Below, piece after piece: positions 43,775 to 53,726 of a stretch of 64,000 bases of DNA. The notes under the pieces are model-generated. The model saw only the letters and a program-made list of their open reading frames with translations, searched no databases and was not told the DNA's origin. How positions within the stretch are numbered: the first letter of the stretch is position 1; each line of letters begins with the position of its first letter. The DNA comes from UBA4877 sp002399345. GTDB taxonomy: Bacteria > Bacillota > Thermoanaerobacteria > Thermoanaerobacterales > UBA4877. A program made the position numbers and the translations under genes. Location: contig DAIORT010000001.1 of assembly GCA_036752905.1 (NCBI GenBank), positions 401,569-465,568 on the forward strand, in the 5' to 3' direction.

Positions 43775-45607
43775 TTATTCAACCGTATAATCACCATTAC
43801 CGCTTTCTCCATTTTTTCCTTTATTGTCATTACCTTTATTGTTATCACCTTGCTGCTGATTGGCCTGGCCGTTGTCTGTCTGACTGTATAATCTTGAAGT
43901 TATACTGTATAAGGACTTAGAAAGCTCTTCGGAGGCCTTCTTTATTGCGTCAACATCGTCTCCGTCCTTCACTTTTTTGAGTGCATCCGCCTTAGCATTG
44001 ACATCATCTTTTTCAGCTTTTGTAGCCTTGTCTCCGAGATCCTTCAAGGTTTTCTCAGACTGGTATACCAAAGAATCAGCTTGATTCTTGACATCTATCT
44101 CTTCTTTATGCTTTTTATCTTCTTCCGCATATTGCTTTGCTTCTTCCTGCATCTTATTAATCTCTTCATCTGAGAGGTTTGTGGTAGATGTAATGGTTAT
44201 ATGCTGTTCCTTACCCGTACCTTTATCTTTTGCAGAAACATGTACTATCCCGTTGGCATCAATATCAAATGTTACCTCTATTTGAGGGACACCCCTTGCC
44301 GCCGGCGGTATTCCGTCCAAAGCAAATCTTCCCAATGTCTTGTTATCCTTTGACATGGCTCTTTCACCTTGAAGAACGTGAATATCAACACTGGTCTGCC
44401 CTTCCGCAGCCGTAGTAAATACCTGGCTCTTCTTTGCCGGAATTGTAGTGTTTTTATCAATTATCTTGGTAAACACCCCGCCTAATGTCTCTATACCGAG
44501 AGAAAGAGGAGTAACATCCAAGAGTACTACATCCTTGACATCACCTGCCAGAACGCCTCCTTGTATTGCCGCGCCGATTGCCACGCACTCATCAGGGTTA
44601 ATACCCTTCGAAGGCTCTTTACCCATTATCTTCTTTACTGTTTCTTGAACACAAGGAGTACGTGTAGATCCACCTACAAGCAGTACCTTGTCAACCTGAT
44701 CGGGAGAAAGGCCCGCATCGCTTAACGCTTGCTTTACCGGGCCCTGTGTTGAATCCACAAGATCGGCTATCAGCTGTTCAAATTTTGACCTGCTGAGCGT
44801 TCTTGTTAAATGCTTAGGACCGTTCGCATCTGCACTTATAAACGGAAGGCTTATCTCTGTTGTTGCCGTATTGGATAGCTCTATCTTAGCCTTTTCCGCA
44901 GCATCTTTAAGTCTCTGTGTAGCTGTTTTATCATTGCTCAGATCTATTCCGGTCTCGGATTTAAACTCCTGTATAAGCCAATCCATAATTTTTCTATCAA
45001 AGTCATCACCACCAAGGTGATTGTTGCCGCTGGTTGCAAGCACCTCAAATACACCGTCGCCTATCTCCAGGATCGATACATCGAAAGTGCCGCCGCCGAG
45101 GTCATATACCATTATCTTTTGATTTCCTTCTTTATTTAAACCATAAGCCAGGGATGCTGCCGTCGGCTCATTGATTATACGTAGTACATCAAGTCCGGCA
45201 ATCTTTCCCGCATCTTTAGTCGCTTGTCTCTGGCTGTCATTAAAATAAGCAGGTACGGTAATTACAGCTTGAGTCACTTTTCCGCCGAGATATGCCTCTG
45301 CATCTCTCTTTAACTTCATAAGAATAAAAGCGGATATCTGCTGAGGCGTATAGTCTTTACCATCTATATTAACTTTATAATCTGAGCCCATATGTCTCTT
45401 TATAGACATAACGGTCTTGTCCGGGTTGACTATAGCCTGCCTCTTTGCCACCTGTCCTGTTAATATCTCACCGTCTTTTGCAAAACCTACTACCGATGCG
45501 GTTGTTCTTTCCCCTTCCGCATTAGGAATAACAACCGGCTTACCCCCTTCCATTACCGACACACATGAAAATGTAGTACCTAAGTCAATACCAATTACCT
45601 TTCCCAC
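43775..45607 (-). CDS. dnaK: Chaperone DnaK (Hsp70)
   Basis: The 610-residue protein starts GKVIGIDLGTTFSCVSVMEGG and contains the ATPase motifs YFNDSQRQATKDAG, IINEPTAASLAYG and DLGGGTFDVSIL. The substrate-binding domain follows, with a glutamine/asparagine/glycine-rich tail near the C-terminus. It is the central heat-shock chaperone, controlled by HrcA. Confidence 0.98.
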   Translation of the reverse strand: MGKVIGIDLGTTFSCVSVMEGGKPVVIPNAEGERTTASVVGFAKDGEILTGQVAKRQAIVNPDKTVMSIKRHMGSDYKVNIDGKDYTPQQISAFILMKLKRDAEAYLGGKVTQAVITVPAYFNDSQRQATKDAGKIAGLDVLRIINEPTAASLAYGLNKEGNQKIMVYDLGGGTFDVSILEIGDGVFEVLATSGNNHLGGDDFDRKIMDWLIQEFKSETGIDLSNDKTATQRLKDAAEKAKIELSNTATTEISLPFISADANGPKHLTRTLSRSKFEQLIADLVDSTQGPVKQALSDAGLSPDQVDKVLLVGGSTRTPCVQETVKKIMGKEPSKGINPDECVAIGAAIQGGVLAGDVKDVVLLDVTPLSLGIETLGGVFTKIIDKNTTIPAKKSQVFTTAAEGQTSVDIHVLQGERAMSKDNKTLGRFALDGIPPAARGVPQIEVTFDIDANGIVHVSAKDKGTGKEQHITITSTTNLSDEEINKMQEEAKQYAEEDKKHKEEIDVKNQADSLVYQSEKTLKDLGDKATKAEKDDVNAKADALKKVKDGDDVDAIKKASEELSKSLYSITSRLYSQTDNGQANQQQGDNNKGNDNKGKNGESGNGDYTVE

Positions 45608-45624
45608 TATAAAGTTACCTCCTT

Positions 45625-46197
45625 CTATTTAGCTACCTTGACCATACTCGGTCTTATTACTTTATCATTTAGTTTATATCCTTTTTGCAACACCTCTATC
45701 ACGATGTTGCTCTCACAATCTTCATCTTCAACTTGAGCAACAGCATGGTGGAGATAAGGATCAAACTCTTCACCCACAGCCTTGATTTCCTTTACATTGT
45801 ATTTATCTAAAAGCTGATGTATTTGCTTTAATACCATATTAATGCCTTCATAATAATCTTTAAAAGCAGGATCGTCATTAAATGAGTCGACTGCTCTCTC
45901 CATATTATCTATTATTGGCAAAAGATCCATAATAAGCTTCTCATTGGCATAGAGTGATATATTGTCCTTTTCCTTCTGAGTTCGTTTTCTATAATTATCA
46001 TAGTCTGCCATTGTTCTTTTTACCATATCCTGATACTCGCCAAGCTGCTGTTTTAAACTGGAATTCTCTTCTTTTAACCTGCCTATCCCCCTTGTTTTAT
46101 GAATACCCTCTTTGTGTAAAGTATCCTTTTTTTGTTGCTTGGCTTCAGTATCCTCTTTATTTTCCTTATCCTGTTCTTTTTTGCATTCTTCATCCAC
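45625..46197 (-). CDS. grpE: Nucleotide exchange factor GrpE
   Basis: The 190-residue protein has a charged, poorly conserved N-terminus, a coiled coil (about residues 30–90, containing TMADYDNYRKRTQKEK) and the C-terminal beta domain GYKLNDKVIRPSMVKVAK. It releases ADP from DnaK. Confidence 0.96.
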   Translation of the reverse strand: MDEECKKEQDKENKEDTEAKQQKKDTLHKEGIHKTRGIGRLKEENSSLKQQLGEYQDMVKRTMADYDNYRKRTQKEKDNISLYANEKLIMDLLPIIDNMERAVDSFNDDPAFKDYYEGINMVLKQIHQLLDKYNVKEIKAVGEEFDPYLHHAVAQVEDEDCESNIVIEVLQKGYKLNDKVIRPSMVKVAK

Positions 46198-46208
46198 CGT
46201 CTATCACC

Positions 46209-47240
46209 TCACTTCCCAAATAAATAATCAGTCAAAATCCTGTTTAACCGAGGACCCACTTCGTCCATTATATCAATGGCCTTTTCATATCTCATCCTTT
46301 TGGGGCCGATTATACTTATAGTACCTGCATGTTTCCCTTTTATGTTATAGCTGATTGTTATAATGCTGCAATCTTTGACCTCTTCAACGTTATTCTCGCT
46401 TCCTATAGATATATTTATATCATCATCAGACACAGATCCCAGAGATTGCAGAATCAATTCAGTATCTTCAATAAATGAAAGTATTGTCTTTATTCTATCG
46501 ACATCATGATATTCGGGAAAATTAAAGAAATTTGTTTTACCCTCTACAAGAACCTCGGTATCCGCCTCGGACATGAGTAAATTCTTTATAACATTTACAA
46601 TCCCTCTTACATCAAACGGCAGATCCACACAGGTCTGTAGCTCTTCTATCATTTTCTCATCTATCTCTTCCACATTATGCCCCTTGAGTATACGGTTGAG
46701 ACTTAGATTTAAAATATCAACTTCTTTGGCACTTATAGTTTTGGTAAGTTTAATAATATTATCATTGATTGTACCTGCATTTGTTACTAGCACAACAACC
46801 AATGCGCTCTCATTAAACCTTAAAAGCTCCACTTGCATTATGGTGCTTCTCGCCACATGCGGTGTCAAAGCTATAGATGTATATTCGGTGAGATCAGAAA
46901 CGATCTTAAGCGTTTCACGGAGCAGCTTGTCTATTCCTCCGATCCCAAGGGCATTTAAATACATCGGATCGTCTGTATGGCTCATCATATGTCTGTTAAT
47001 GAGAAGTTCATTGACATATGCCCTGTACCCCTTGTCCGATGGTACCCTTCCGGCAGATGTGTGCGGCTGTTCCAAATAGCCCATATCTTCAAGATCAGCC
47101 ATCTCATTTCTGATTGTTGCTGGGCTTACTCCAAAATCATAGTTTTTGGCCAGGGTCCTTGACCCAACAGGCTCTGCAGTAGCTATATAGTTCACTATGA
47201 TAGCCTCTAGAATTCTCTTCTTTCTGCCTGTAAGAATCAT
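46209..47240 (-). CDS. hrcA: Heat-inducible transcription repressor HrcA
   Basis: The 343-residue repressor has an N-terminal winged HTH (ILEAIIVNYIATAEPVGSRT, then VSPATIRNEMADLEDMGYLE). I start at ATG 47240 after AGAGGTGAGG; a GTG further upstream lies inside CIRCE and is unlikely. It represses its own operon through the adjacent CIRCE element, with activity linked to GroE. Confidence 0.96.
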   Translation of the reverse strand: MILTGRKKRILEAIIVNYIATAEPVGSRTLAKNYDFGVSPATIRNEMADLEDMGYLEQPHTSAGRVPSDKGYRAYVNELLINRHMMSHTDDPMYLNALGIGGIDKLLRETLKIVSDLTEYTSIALTPHVARSTIMQVELLRFNESALVVVLVTNAGTINDNIIKLTKTISAKEVDILNLSLNRILKGHNVEEIDEKMIEELQTCVDLPFDVRGIVNVIKNLLMSEADTEVLVEGKTNFFNFPEYHDVDRIKTILSFIEDTELILQSLGSVSDDDINISIGSENNVEEVKDCSIITISYNIKGKHAGTISIIGPKRMRYEKAIDIMDEVGPRLNRILTDYLFGK

Positions 47241-47254
47241 TAACCTCACCTCTG

Positions 47255-47322
47255 TTAGCACTCATATTAGGGGAGTGCTAATTTACGATTATAAGATTAT
47301 CACTACATACTGAAATTGTCAA
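47255..47322 (-). promoter_or_regulatory. CIRCE operator and heat-shock operon promoter region
   Basis: A perfect CIRCE palindrome TTAGCACTC–N9–GAGTGCTAA occupies 47255–47281. Upstream on the minus strand are TTGACA (47317–47322) and two candidate −10 boxes, GATAAT (47296–47301, 15-bp spacer) and TATAAT (47288–47293). The exact promoter is uncertain; the operator is not. Confidence 0.9.
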
Positions 47323-47339
47323 TACCATAAAACATGATA

Positions 47340-48461
47340 TCAATCCATAAATTCCATAAACACCTGATTGGATAAATCAATTCCCTTATTAGTCAGATAC
47401 ATTTTATTATCCGCTACGTTGATAAGACCGAGACTCAATAACTTGTTTACAGATTTACCATAAAGGTCAAATAAGGAATGCCCAAAACGTTTTTTAAAAT
47501 CATTTATATCTATACCCTCAATCAGCCTAAACCCTGTAAAAAAATACTCCTCCATTTCATTTTTCTTGTCTATATATTCACGTTCGGTAACAGCAGAATC
47601 TCCATTTTTGACCGCGTCTATATATTTCTCCGGTATTGTTTCATTGGCATATCTGTATCCCTTATAGTAGGAATGAGCGCCTGCGCCTAGTCCAATATAC
47701 GAGGCATCCTTCCAGTAAATCAGATTGTGTTTACATTCATAACCTTTTTTTGCGAAATTGGATATCTCATAATGAACATAACCCTTGGACTGCAGTATAT
47801 CTGCCGCCTTCCAATACATCTTACGTTCGGTATCCTCATCGGGAAGACACAGTTTGCCTGCATCAAGCATTTTCTTAAAAGGAGTACCATCTTCAACGGC
47901 CAGGCCGTAACAGGAAATATGTTCAGGATTTTTTTCTGCTATATCATTTACAGTGGATAGCCAATCACTCAGCGTCTGATCAGGCAACCCGAACATCAAA
48001 TCCACATTTATATTATTAAAACCGGCTCTCCTTGACTCCTCATAGTCTGCTATGAACTCCACACTGTTGTGTATCCTGCCTAATTTTTTGAGCAGTCTGT
48101 TATCCATTGACTGAGCGCCGATGCTAAGACGGTTTACACTGGACTTAAGCAGGCCAGCTATTTTTTCTTTGTCCAACGTTCCGGGATTTGCTTCAGACGT
48201 AAATTCTATACCGTTCTTAAGAGTGAATATATCGGCCAGGCCGCACGCCAGCCGTGCAAATTGCCCCGGGCTTAAAACCGTCGGTGTACCGCCCCCTATA
48301 AACACCGTATCGATATCAGTCTCTTTATAGCCGCCCGCCTCTTTAAGCACCGCATCAATGTAATCATCAATAAGATATTCCTTGGATGGATAAGAATTAA
48401 AATCACAGTAAAGGCATTTTCTTACGCAAAAAGGAATATGCACATATAAACCCAGCCCCAT
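47340..48461 (-). CDS. hemW: Radical SAM protein HemW
   Basis: The 373-residue protein starts MGLGLYVHIPFCVRKCLYCD with the radical SAM CxxxCxxC motif. It has the HemW/HemN features TVFIGGGTPTVLS and a C-terminal HemN domain. HemW is a heme chaperone rather than a true coproporphyrinogen oxidase. Its ATG overlaps the lepA stop by one base. Confidence 0.94.
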   Translation of the reverse strand: MGLGLYVHIPFCVRKCLYCDFNSYPSKEYLIDDYIDAVLKEAGGYKETDIDTVFIGGGTPTVLSPGQFARLACGLADIFTLKNGIEFTSEANPGTLDKEKIAGLLKSSVNRLSIGAQSMDNRLLKKLGRIHNSVEFIADYEESRRAGFNNINVDLMFGLPDQTLSDWLSTVNDIAEKNPEHISCYGLAVEDGTPFKKMLDAGKLCLPDEDTERKMYWKAADILQSKGYVHYEISNFAKKGYECKHNLIYWKDASYIGLGAGAHSYYKGYRYANETIPEKYIDAVKNGDSAVTEREYIDKKNEMEEYFFTGFRLIEGIDINDFKKRFGHSLFDLYGKSVNKLLSLGLINVADNKMYLTNKGIDLSNQVFMEFMD

Positions 48462-50272
48462 TAATCATCACCAAGCTTAAGTACCGACATAAATGCCTCC
48501 TGGGGTATCTCAACCTCTCCTACTTTTCTCATGCGCTTCTTACCTTGCTTCTGCTTTTCGAGAAGCTTCTTCTTCCTGGTAATATCCCCGCCGTAGCATT
48601 TGGAAAGCACATCCTTGCGCAATGCCTTCACGGTTTCCCGTGCTATAATCTTAGAACCCACCGTAGCTTGTATAGGTATCTCAAAAAGCTGCCTGGGAAT
48701 GGACTCTTTAAGCCTCAAAGCTATCTTCCTGGCTCTTTCATATGCCTTGTCCTTGTGCACAATTATTGAGAGGGCATCCACCATCTCACCATTAACCAGA
48801 ATATCAAGTTTTGTAAGCGACGAATCTTTATAACCCTTAAGCTCATAATCCAATGAAGCATATCCCCTTGACCGGGACTTCATAGCATCAAAGAAATCAT
48901 ATATTATTTCATTTAGCGGCAGCTCATATTCCAGTATCACCCTGTTTGTATCAAGATACTGCATTCCTTTGTATACCCCTCTGCGCTCCTCACACAGTTC
49001 CATGATCGGCCCTATAAAATCCTTAGGCAGCATGACATTGGAGTCGGCAATAGGCTCCTCTGTCTTTTCAATCTCAGTTGGGTCAGGGAAATTAGTGGGA
49101 TTGTCCAGATATACTACCTCTCCATCTGTCTTGGTTATACGATAAACAACAGTTGGTGCTGTCGTAATAACATCAAGGTTATATTCCCTTTCCAGTCTCT
49201 CCTGGACAATATCCATATGCAGAAGTCCCAGAAACCCGCATCTAAAACCGAAACCCAAGGCTATGGAATTATCCGGCTCGAATGTCAGTGATGCGTCATT
49301 GAGCTGCAGCTTCTCCAATGCAATCTTAAGTTCCTCGTAATTACTGCTGTCATATGGATATATACTGGAAAATACCATAGGAGGTATCCGCTTAAAACCC
49401 GGAAGCGGCTGCGCAGCAGGATTCTCATCATCAGTGATCGTATCCCCCACCCTTGTATCCGAAACATCCTTCATGCTCGCGGCTATATACCCGACATCAC
49501 CGGCCTCAAGCTCATCACAAGGTACGGGCTTAGGCCGAAATAGACCGAGCTCGGTAACCTCGGAGACCAGGCCGGTAGACATCATCCTTATCCTGGAGCC
49601 TACTTTCACGCTTCCTTCCTTAACCCTGACAATAGCAATCGCGCCCTTGTAGTTGTCATAGAAGGAATCAAATATAAGAGACTTAAGCGGGCCTTCTTCA
49701 TCACCTTCAGGATATGGTATCCTCTTCACAATGGACTCAAGAACATCTTCAATTCCTATACCCTCTTTGGCAGACGTAAGGATGGCCTCGGAAGAATCAA
49801 TACCCAGGACGCTTTCAATCTCTCCCTTTACCATATCGGGCTGTGCACTGGGAAGATCAATTTTGTTTATGACGGGTATAAGCTTAAGGTCATGTTCCAT
49901 GGCAAGATAGGTGTTTGCCAGTGTCTGTGCCTCTATCCCCTGTGTGGCATCTATCACCAGAAGTGCTCCGTCGCATGCCGACAGACTTCGGGATACCTCA
50001 TAGGTAAAATCCACATGGCCGGGGGTATCAATCAGGTTTAATATATATTCCTGCCCGTCGTGTGCCTTATACACTAATCTGGCAGGCTGTAGCTTTATGG
50101 TTATCCCTCTCTCCCTTTCCAGATCCATATTATCCAGCACCTGATTTTGCATTTCTCTTTCGGTAAGTACCCCGGTTTTTTCTATCAACCTGTCAGCCAA
50201 TGTAGATTTACCATGGTCAATATGAGCTATAATGCAAAAATTTCTTATATGTTTTTGTCTTTCCGATATCAT
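48461..50272 (-). CDS. lepA: Elongation factor 4
   Basis: The 603-residue translational GTPase has G1 AHIDHGKSTL, G3 DTPGHVDF, G4 NKID and the EF4-specific C-terminal domain (CYGGDITRKKKLLEKQKQGK). It back-translocates stalled ribosomes. ATG 50272 is chosen because GGGGAAATAAT precedes it and homologues start at this point; an in-frame extension of 36 codons upstream is unsupported. Confidence 0.97.
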   Translation of the reverse strand: MISERQKHIRNFCIIAHIDHGKSTLADRLIEKTGVLTEREMQNQVLDNMDLERERGITIKLQPARLVYKAHDGQEYILNLIDTPGHVDFTYEVSRSLSACDGALLVIDATQGIEAQTLANTYLAMEHDLKLIPVINKIDLPSAQPDMVKGEIESVLGIDSSEAILTSAKEGIGIEDVLESIVKRIPYPEGDEEGPLKSLIFDSFYDNYKGAIAIVRVKEGSVKVGSRIRMMSTGLVSEVTELGLFRPKPVPCDELEAGDVGYIAASMKDVSDTRVGDTITDDENPAAQPLPGFKRIPPMVFSSIYPYDSSNYEELKIALEKLQLNDASLTFEPDNSIALGFGFRCGFLGLLHMDIVQERLEREYNLDVITTAPTVVYRITKTDGEVVYLDNPTNFPDPTEIEKTEEPIADSNVMLPKDFIGPIMELCEERRGVYKGMQYLDTNRVILEYELPLNEIIYDFFDAMKSRSRGYASLDYELKGYKDSSLTKLDILVNGEMVDALSIIVHKDKAYERARKIALRLKESIPRQLFEIPIQATVGSKIIARETVKALRKDVLSKCYGGDITRKKKLLEKQKQGKKRMRKVGEVEIPQEAFMSVLKLGDD

Positions 50273-50445
50273 ATTATTTCCCCTTATTTTTGAATTGAAA
50301 AAGTCAGACCTTCTTATCATATCTGTGCTAACTTCCAGACAGCCGGTACAAAATTTATATAAATTAATGCTAAATAACAATTATATACTGTTTGCTATAG
50401 ATATAATTATATCATAAATATTTTTTACTACCCAACCATATGAAA

Positions 50446-50479
50446 TTTAAAAGGCATGGCTTAAAATAAATACCATGCC
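50446..50479 (-). terminator. Terminator of the gpr–spoIIP operon
   Basis: Minus-strand arms GGCATGG and CCATGCC (50473–50479 and 50453–50459) are followed by TTTTAAATTT. It lies 16 nt past the small membrane gene. Confidence 0.7.
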
Positions 50480-50494
50480 CTGCATATTTATAAT

Positions 50495-50725
50495 CTATCT
50501 GATGGGAATACTTACGAGTTCTTTGCCAAACAGTACAAACTTAAAATAATCGTCATGGACTAATATATTAAAAATACTTACCGTTCTCATGCCCTCAACG
50601 TTTTTATAAAATAGATAATCTACGGTCACCAGGCCGACCGTCATGAGCAAAAATACCGTCAAAGCAAAACAAACTCTCCTCTTAATAAAACCTTTGTGTT
50701 TCCTGTTTTCCTCTACCCTGCTCAT
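50495..50725 (-). CDS. Small single-pass membrane protein at the yqxA position
   Basis: The 76-residue protein has a basic N-terminus and one transmembrane helix (about residues 18–41), then a short extracytoplasmic tail. It follows spoIIP by 6 nt. In Bacillus, YqxA occupies the same place between spoIIP and lepA. I see no sequence motif strong enough to assert orthology. Confidence 0.65.
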   Translation of the reverse strand: MSRVEENRKHKGFIKRRVCFALTVFLLMTVGLVTVDYLFYKNVEGMRTVSIFNILVHDDYFKFVLFGKELVSIPIR

Positions 50726-50731
50726 GTTTTG

Positions 50732-51946
50732 CTACCTCTTTTCGTTCTCCTTTATAACCTTTGCAATCGTATCGGCAACATATTTTGTGCTGTTTAACGC
50801 TTCATTCAATGTATTATGATTGCTCCCAATCTCAATAAGAGTAGAGTTGGGCAATAAATTCTGATTATAGCTGCCATAGGGTTTGGTCTCCACATTTAAA
50901 CTCATGCCCTGCGCCGCTTGATTTAATGTTTTATGCAGGTTCTGTGCAAAGGCCAAATTCTCATGCCAGTCTTCCTTCTGCCCTGCCGTCCTTCTTGTAC
51001 CCACAACCCACATGACCTTCGCCACTCTTTCACCATTGCAGTTCATCACATACTTCCGCCTGAAGGATTTGTTTGGAAGTTTGTCGGGATCGGGTACCTG
51101 GGTCGTATTCTTGTTAATTACCTCAGCAAAGGCATCCCTATGTACATCAAATGCATACTTTATAGTCGGATATTTCTGCAAAACCTTTTTAATACCCATC
51201 TTAGACCGTCCATAAGAGTTTTCATATGGCACATCATAAACAGTCTCATCGTGAATAACCGATATACCCTGATTCTCCAGGTGCTTTTTCAACCCTTCGC
51301 CTACTCTCACCATATTATTTTGAGGATCTAAGGTCCTGTCCACATCATCGACCTTATATTTAGAAATATATGCCTCCCTTGTATGAGTATGATATATAAG
51401 GACAAGGGGCTTATCGGAATCCACGTTAATCTCATTGATCTTTTTTTTATTATCATCATTAGCCGCCTTATCTGCCTCCGGCTTGGGTTTGTCCGGCTGT
51501 TTTATAGGTGCAGGTTGCTTCTCTGTCCCCGCCGCTGAAGATGCATTTTTTACATCTACCATGCCTAACATAGGCAGCTGGTTTTTTAATATGGACAGCG
51601 GCTCATTAAGATCAATATCCGCTACATATCTCACCAGCGAAGTCTTCATATCATATTCGGGAAGCAGTCCGCACTCTTTATATAAAACCTCTATGGTAGG
51701 AGAAGCGGCATTAATAAAATACTTAAGCATATCATCGGAAAATAATTCTTTCCGGCTATCGGTACTGTCCGCTGTAACGGCTTCATCAGCAGCCGGTTTG
51801 TCTGTAAAAAACAACATGCTTCCGATTGCTATGCACAATATGATTATGCCTATGCCGAGACAGTACATGATAGTCGAAAATTTTATAAAATGTACCTTAG
51901 ACAAATTAAACACCCTCTTTTGCAATCTTAAAAAAGATATATTCAA
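50732..51946 (-). CDS. spoIIP: Stage II sporulation protein P
   Basis: The 404-residue protein has an N-terminal membrane anchor (about residues 26–47) and a variable acidic/lysine-rich linker. The amidase/endopeptidase domain shows VLIYHTHTREAYI, VIHDE and IKYAFDVHRDAF, with family histidines and glutamate (TLIEIGSNHNT). It degrades septal peptidoglycan during engulfment with SpoIID and SpoIIM. It follows gpr by 17 nt. Confidence 0.95.
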   Translation of the reverse strand: MNISFLRLQKRVFNLSKVHFIKFSTIMYCLGIGIIILCIAIGSMLFFTDKPAADEAVTADSTDSRKELFSDDMLKYFINAASPTIEVLYKECGLLPEYDMKTSLVRYVADIDLNEPLSILKNQLPMLGMVDVKNASSAAGTEKQPAPIKQPDKPKPEADKAANDDNKKKINEINVDSDKPLVLIYHTHTREAYISKYKVDDVDRTLDPQNNMVRVGEGLKKHLENQGISVIHDETVYDVPYENSYGRSKMGIKKVLQKYPTIKYAFDVHRDAFAEVINKNTTQVPDPDKLPNKSFRRKYVMNCNGERVAKVMWVVGTRRTAGQKEDWHENLAFAQNLHKTLNQAAQGMSLNVETKPYGSYNQNLLPNSTLIEIGSNHNTLNEALNSTKYVADTIAKVIKENEKR

Positions 51947-51963
51947 AAGAGGGCTCTATTATT

Positions 51964-52914
51964 CTATATATTTGTCAAAGCCGGATGAATAGCACGATCC
52001 AATCCATCGGATATTATGCCGGATATGCTGTCTATCAGCTCATCAGCCTCTTTGGGAGTCACCACCAGATTTGCCTCAAAGGGAGTCAGGACCTCTCTTA
52101 TCATATTGTATTTCTGTCCCTCGCTCAAATCATCCATAAACTGATATTCATTAGGATTTCCACCCTGTTTCTTCATGGAATCAATAAGCATTTGTATAGC
52201 ATCCCGGGCTACTGTAGCAGCGTCCACCACCGTGGGAAGTCCTATGGCAAGCACCGGAATACCCAGGGTTTGTTTATTTAAAGGTGTCCTGTAATTACCT
52301 AGGCCGGAGCCGGGATTGATACCCGTATCTGAAACCTGAATGGTGGTGTTTACCCTCGTAAGCCTTCTAGAGGCCAGAGCATCTATAGCAATAACTACAT
52401 CAGGTTTTGTCCTGTCTACTATTCCCCGTATTATATCGGTTGTTTCTATACCGGTAATTCCCAATACTCCCGGAGCTATTGCGCATACCGGCCTGTATCC
52501 TTTATCTATTTCATTCGGCGCATATTGAAATATCTGCCTTGTCACTTGTACCCTGTCAACTACTTTAGGCCCCAGCGAGTCCGCCGTCACATTCCAGTTA
52601 CCCAGGCCCACTATGAGAACCAAGCTATTATCATTTAACTGAAGCAGATTCTTAAGCTCTACAGTTAGCAGTTTGGATACTCCTTCATTGTATTTAGGTT
52701 CATTATCCATAAGCCCGGGCGCCTCTATGGTTATATAATGACCGATCGGCTTTCCCATGCTCTTGGAGCCTATTTCATTAAAAACATGGACACGGCTTAC
52801 CGTAGCATCGCCGGCATTTACTTCCTCCACTTCTACTCCGGGAACCTCACGTCCCGAGCCTTCTTTATAAAGCTCTCTCGCCTCAATGGCAAGGTCAGTA
52901 CGAACTGAAATCAT
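51964..52914 (-). CDS. gpr: Germination protease GPR
   Basis: The 316-residue protein matches GPR endopeptidase (MISVRTDLAIEARELY at the start; LVLIVGLGNWNVTADSLGPKV; TGIETTDIIRGI). It degrades small acid-soluble spore proteins at germination and is made as a zymogen. ATG 52914 follows AGGTAGGTG. It heads an operon with spoIIP. Confidence 0.95.
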   Translation of the reverse strand: MISVRTDLAIEARELYKEGSGREVPGVEVEEVNAGDATVSRVHVFNEIGSKSMGKPIGHYITIEAPGLMDNEPKYNEGVSKLLTVELKNLLQLNDNSLVLIVGLGNWNVTADSLGPKVVDRVQVTRQIFQYAPNEIDKGYRPVCAIAPGVLGITGIETTDIIRGIVDRTKPDVVIAIDALASRRLTRVNTTIQVSDTGINPGSGLGNYRTPLNKQTLGIPVLAIGLPTVVDAATVARDAIQMLIDSMKKQGGNPNEYQFMDDLSEGQKYNMIREVLTPFEANLVVTPKEADELIDSISGIISDGLDRAIHPALTNI

Positions 52915-52923
52915 ATCAATCAC

Positions 52924-53250
52924 CTACCTCAATTCTGTCGGTACAAAAGCGTCTATTATACCTATTACAAAAGCTGCAATAAGAGCCCCCCAGATATTAG
53001 TGTGCATTGTAGGGGCTATAAACTGTGCAATGTATATAACCACAGCTGATACGACAAATCCAACAATTCCCCTTCCATGTGGAGATATCCTCTTGCCGAA
53101 TATAAGCTCCACCACATATCCTAAACCTGCTATAACCAAAGCTGCGATAAGAGCACCCCAAAAACCGGATACACTAAAACCCGGTACTATAAACCCGACT
53201 AGCATCAAAACTATTGCTGATACAATAAATCTTATCACTGCGCCTAACAT
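52924..53250 (-). CDS. Phage-holin-family membrane protein (PF04020, YvlD-like)
   Basis: The 108-residue protein has four hydrophobic segments with the repeated phrase W-G-A-L-I-A-A and the pattern LVGFIVPGF. It belongs to the widespread 'phage holin family / 4TM' proteins, which are chromosomal and of unknown role. CGGAGGTGATTATA precedes ATG 53250. It lies 9 nt before gpr. Confidence 0.8.
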   Translation of the reverse strand: MLGAVIRFIVSAIVLMLVGFIVPGFSVSGFWGALIAALVIAGLGYVVELIFGKRISPHGRGIVGFVVSAVVIYIAQFIAPTMHTNIWGALIAAFVIGIIDAFVPTELR

Positions 53251-53354
53251 TATAATCACCTCCGGTTTTATATTTACCATTTTCAATATTTTTATGCCAC
53301 AAAGCCACCGTCATAGCATATTATGCCCTTTTATTCGTATTACTATCTTTATTG

Positions 53355-53383
53355 TTGAATTTAACAGGATTTAATGTTAAAAT
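53355..53383 (+). promoter_or_regulatory. Promoter of rpsT
   Basis: TTGAAT (53355–53360), a 17-bp spacer and TAAAAT (53378–53383) lie 27 bp before the rpsT start codon. Confidence 0.65.
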
Positions 53384-53410
53384 AATATAGATTAATTGGA
53401 GGTGAAAAGT

Positions 53411-53698
53411 TTGGCAAACATAAAATCAGCAAAAAAACGTATTGAGATAGCTGAAACAAGAAGGGTTAGAAACAGAGAAAGAAAGTCTGTCATTAAGCAC
53501 TGGGAAAAGGAATTTGAAAGTTCATTAAACACCGGTGATATTAGCAAAGCTGAAGAAAACTTAAAACAATCCGTAAAATATATCAATAAGGCCCGCAGTA
53601 AGGGAACACTGCATGCCGGCACGGCAAGCAGAGAGGTATCCAGGCTGACAATACGTCTTAACAAAGCTAAGCAAAATCCCACAGAAAAAGAAGCATAG
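53411..53698 (+). CDS. rpsT: 30S ribosomal protein S20
   Basis: The 95-residue protein matches S20 (ANIKSAKKRIEIAETRRVRN; GTLHAGTASREVSRLTIRLN). It starts at TTG 53411 with GGAGGTGAAAAG upstream. It is the only plus-strand gene in the core block, in its usual position opposite holA. Confidence 0.96.
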   Translation: MANIKSAKKRIEIAETRRVRNRERKSVIKHWEKEFESSLNTGDISKAEENLKQSVKYINKARSKGTLHAGTASREVSRLTIRLNKAKQNPTEKEA

Positions 53699-53701
53699 TA
53701 T

Positions 53702-53726
53702 AAGCGTACGCATGTACGCTTTTATT
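53702..53726. terminator. Terminator between convergent rpsT and holA
   Basis: AAGCGTAC and GTACGCTT arms (53702–53709, 53714–53721) enclose GCAT and are followed by TTATT on the plus strand. Confidence 0.8.

Noticed and set aside
50273..50380. A 36-codon N-terminal extension of LepA
   Set aside because: Homologues start at MISERQKHIRNF-like sequence and the only good ribosome binding site lies before ATG 50272.
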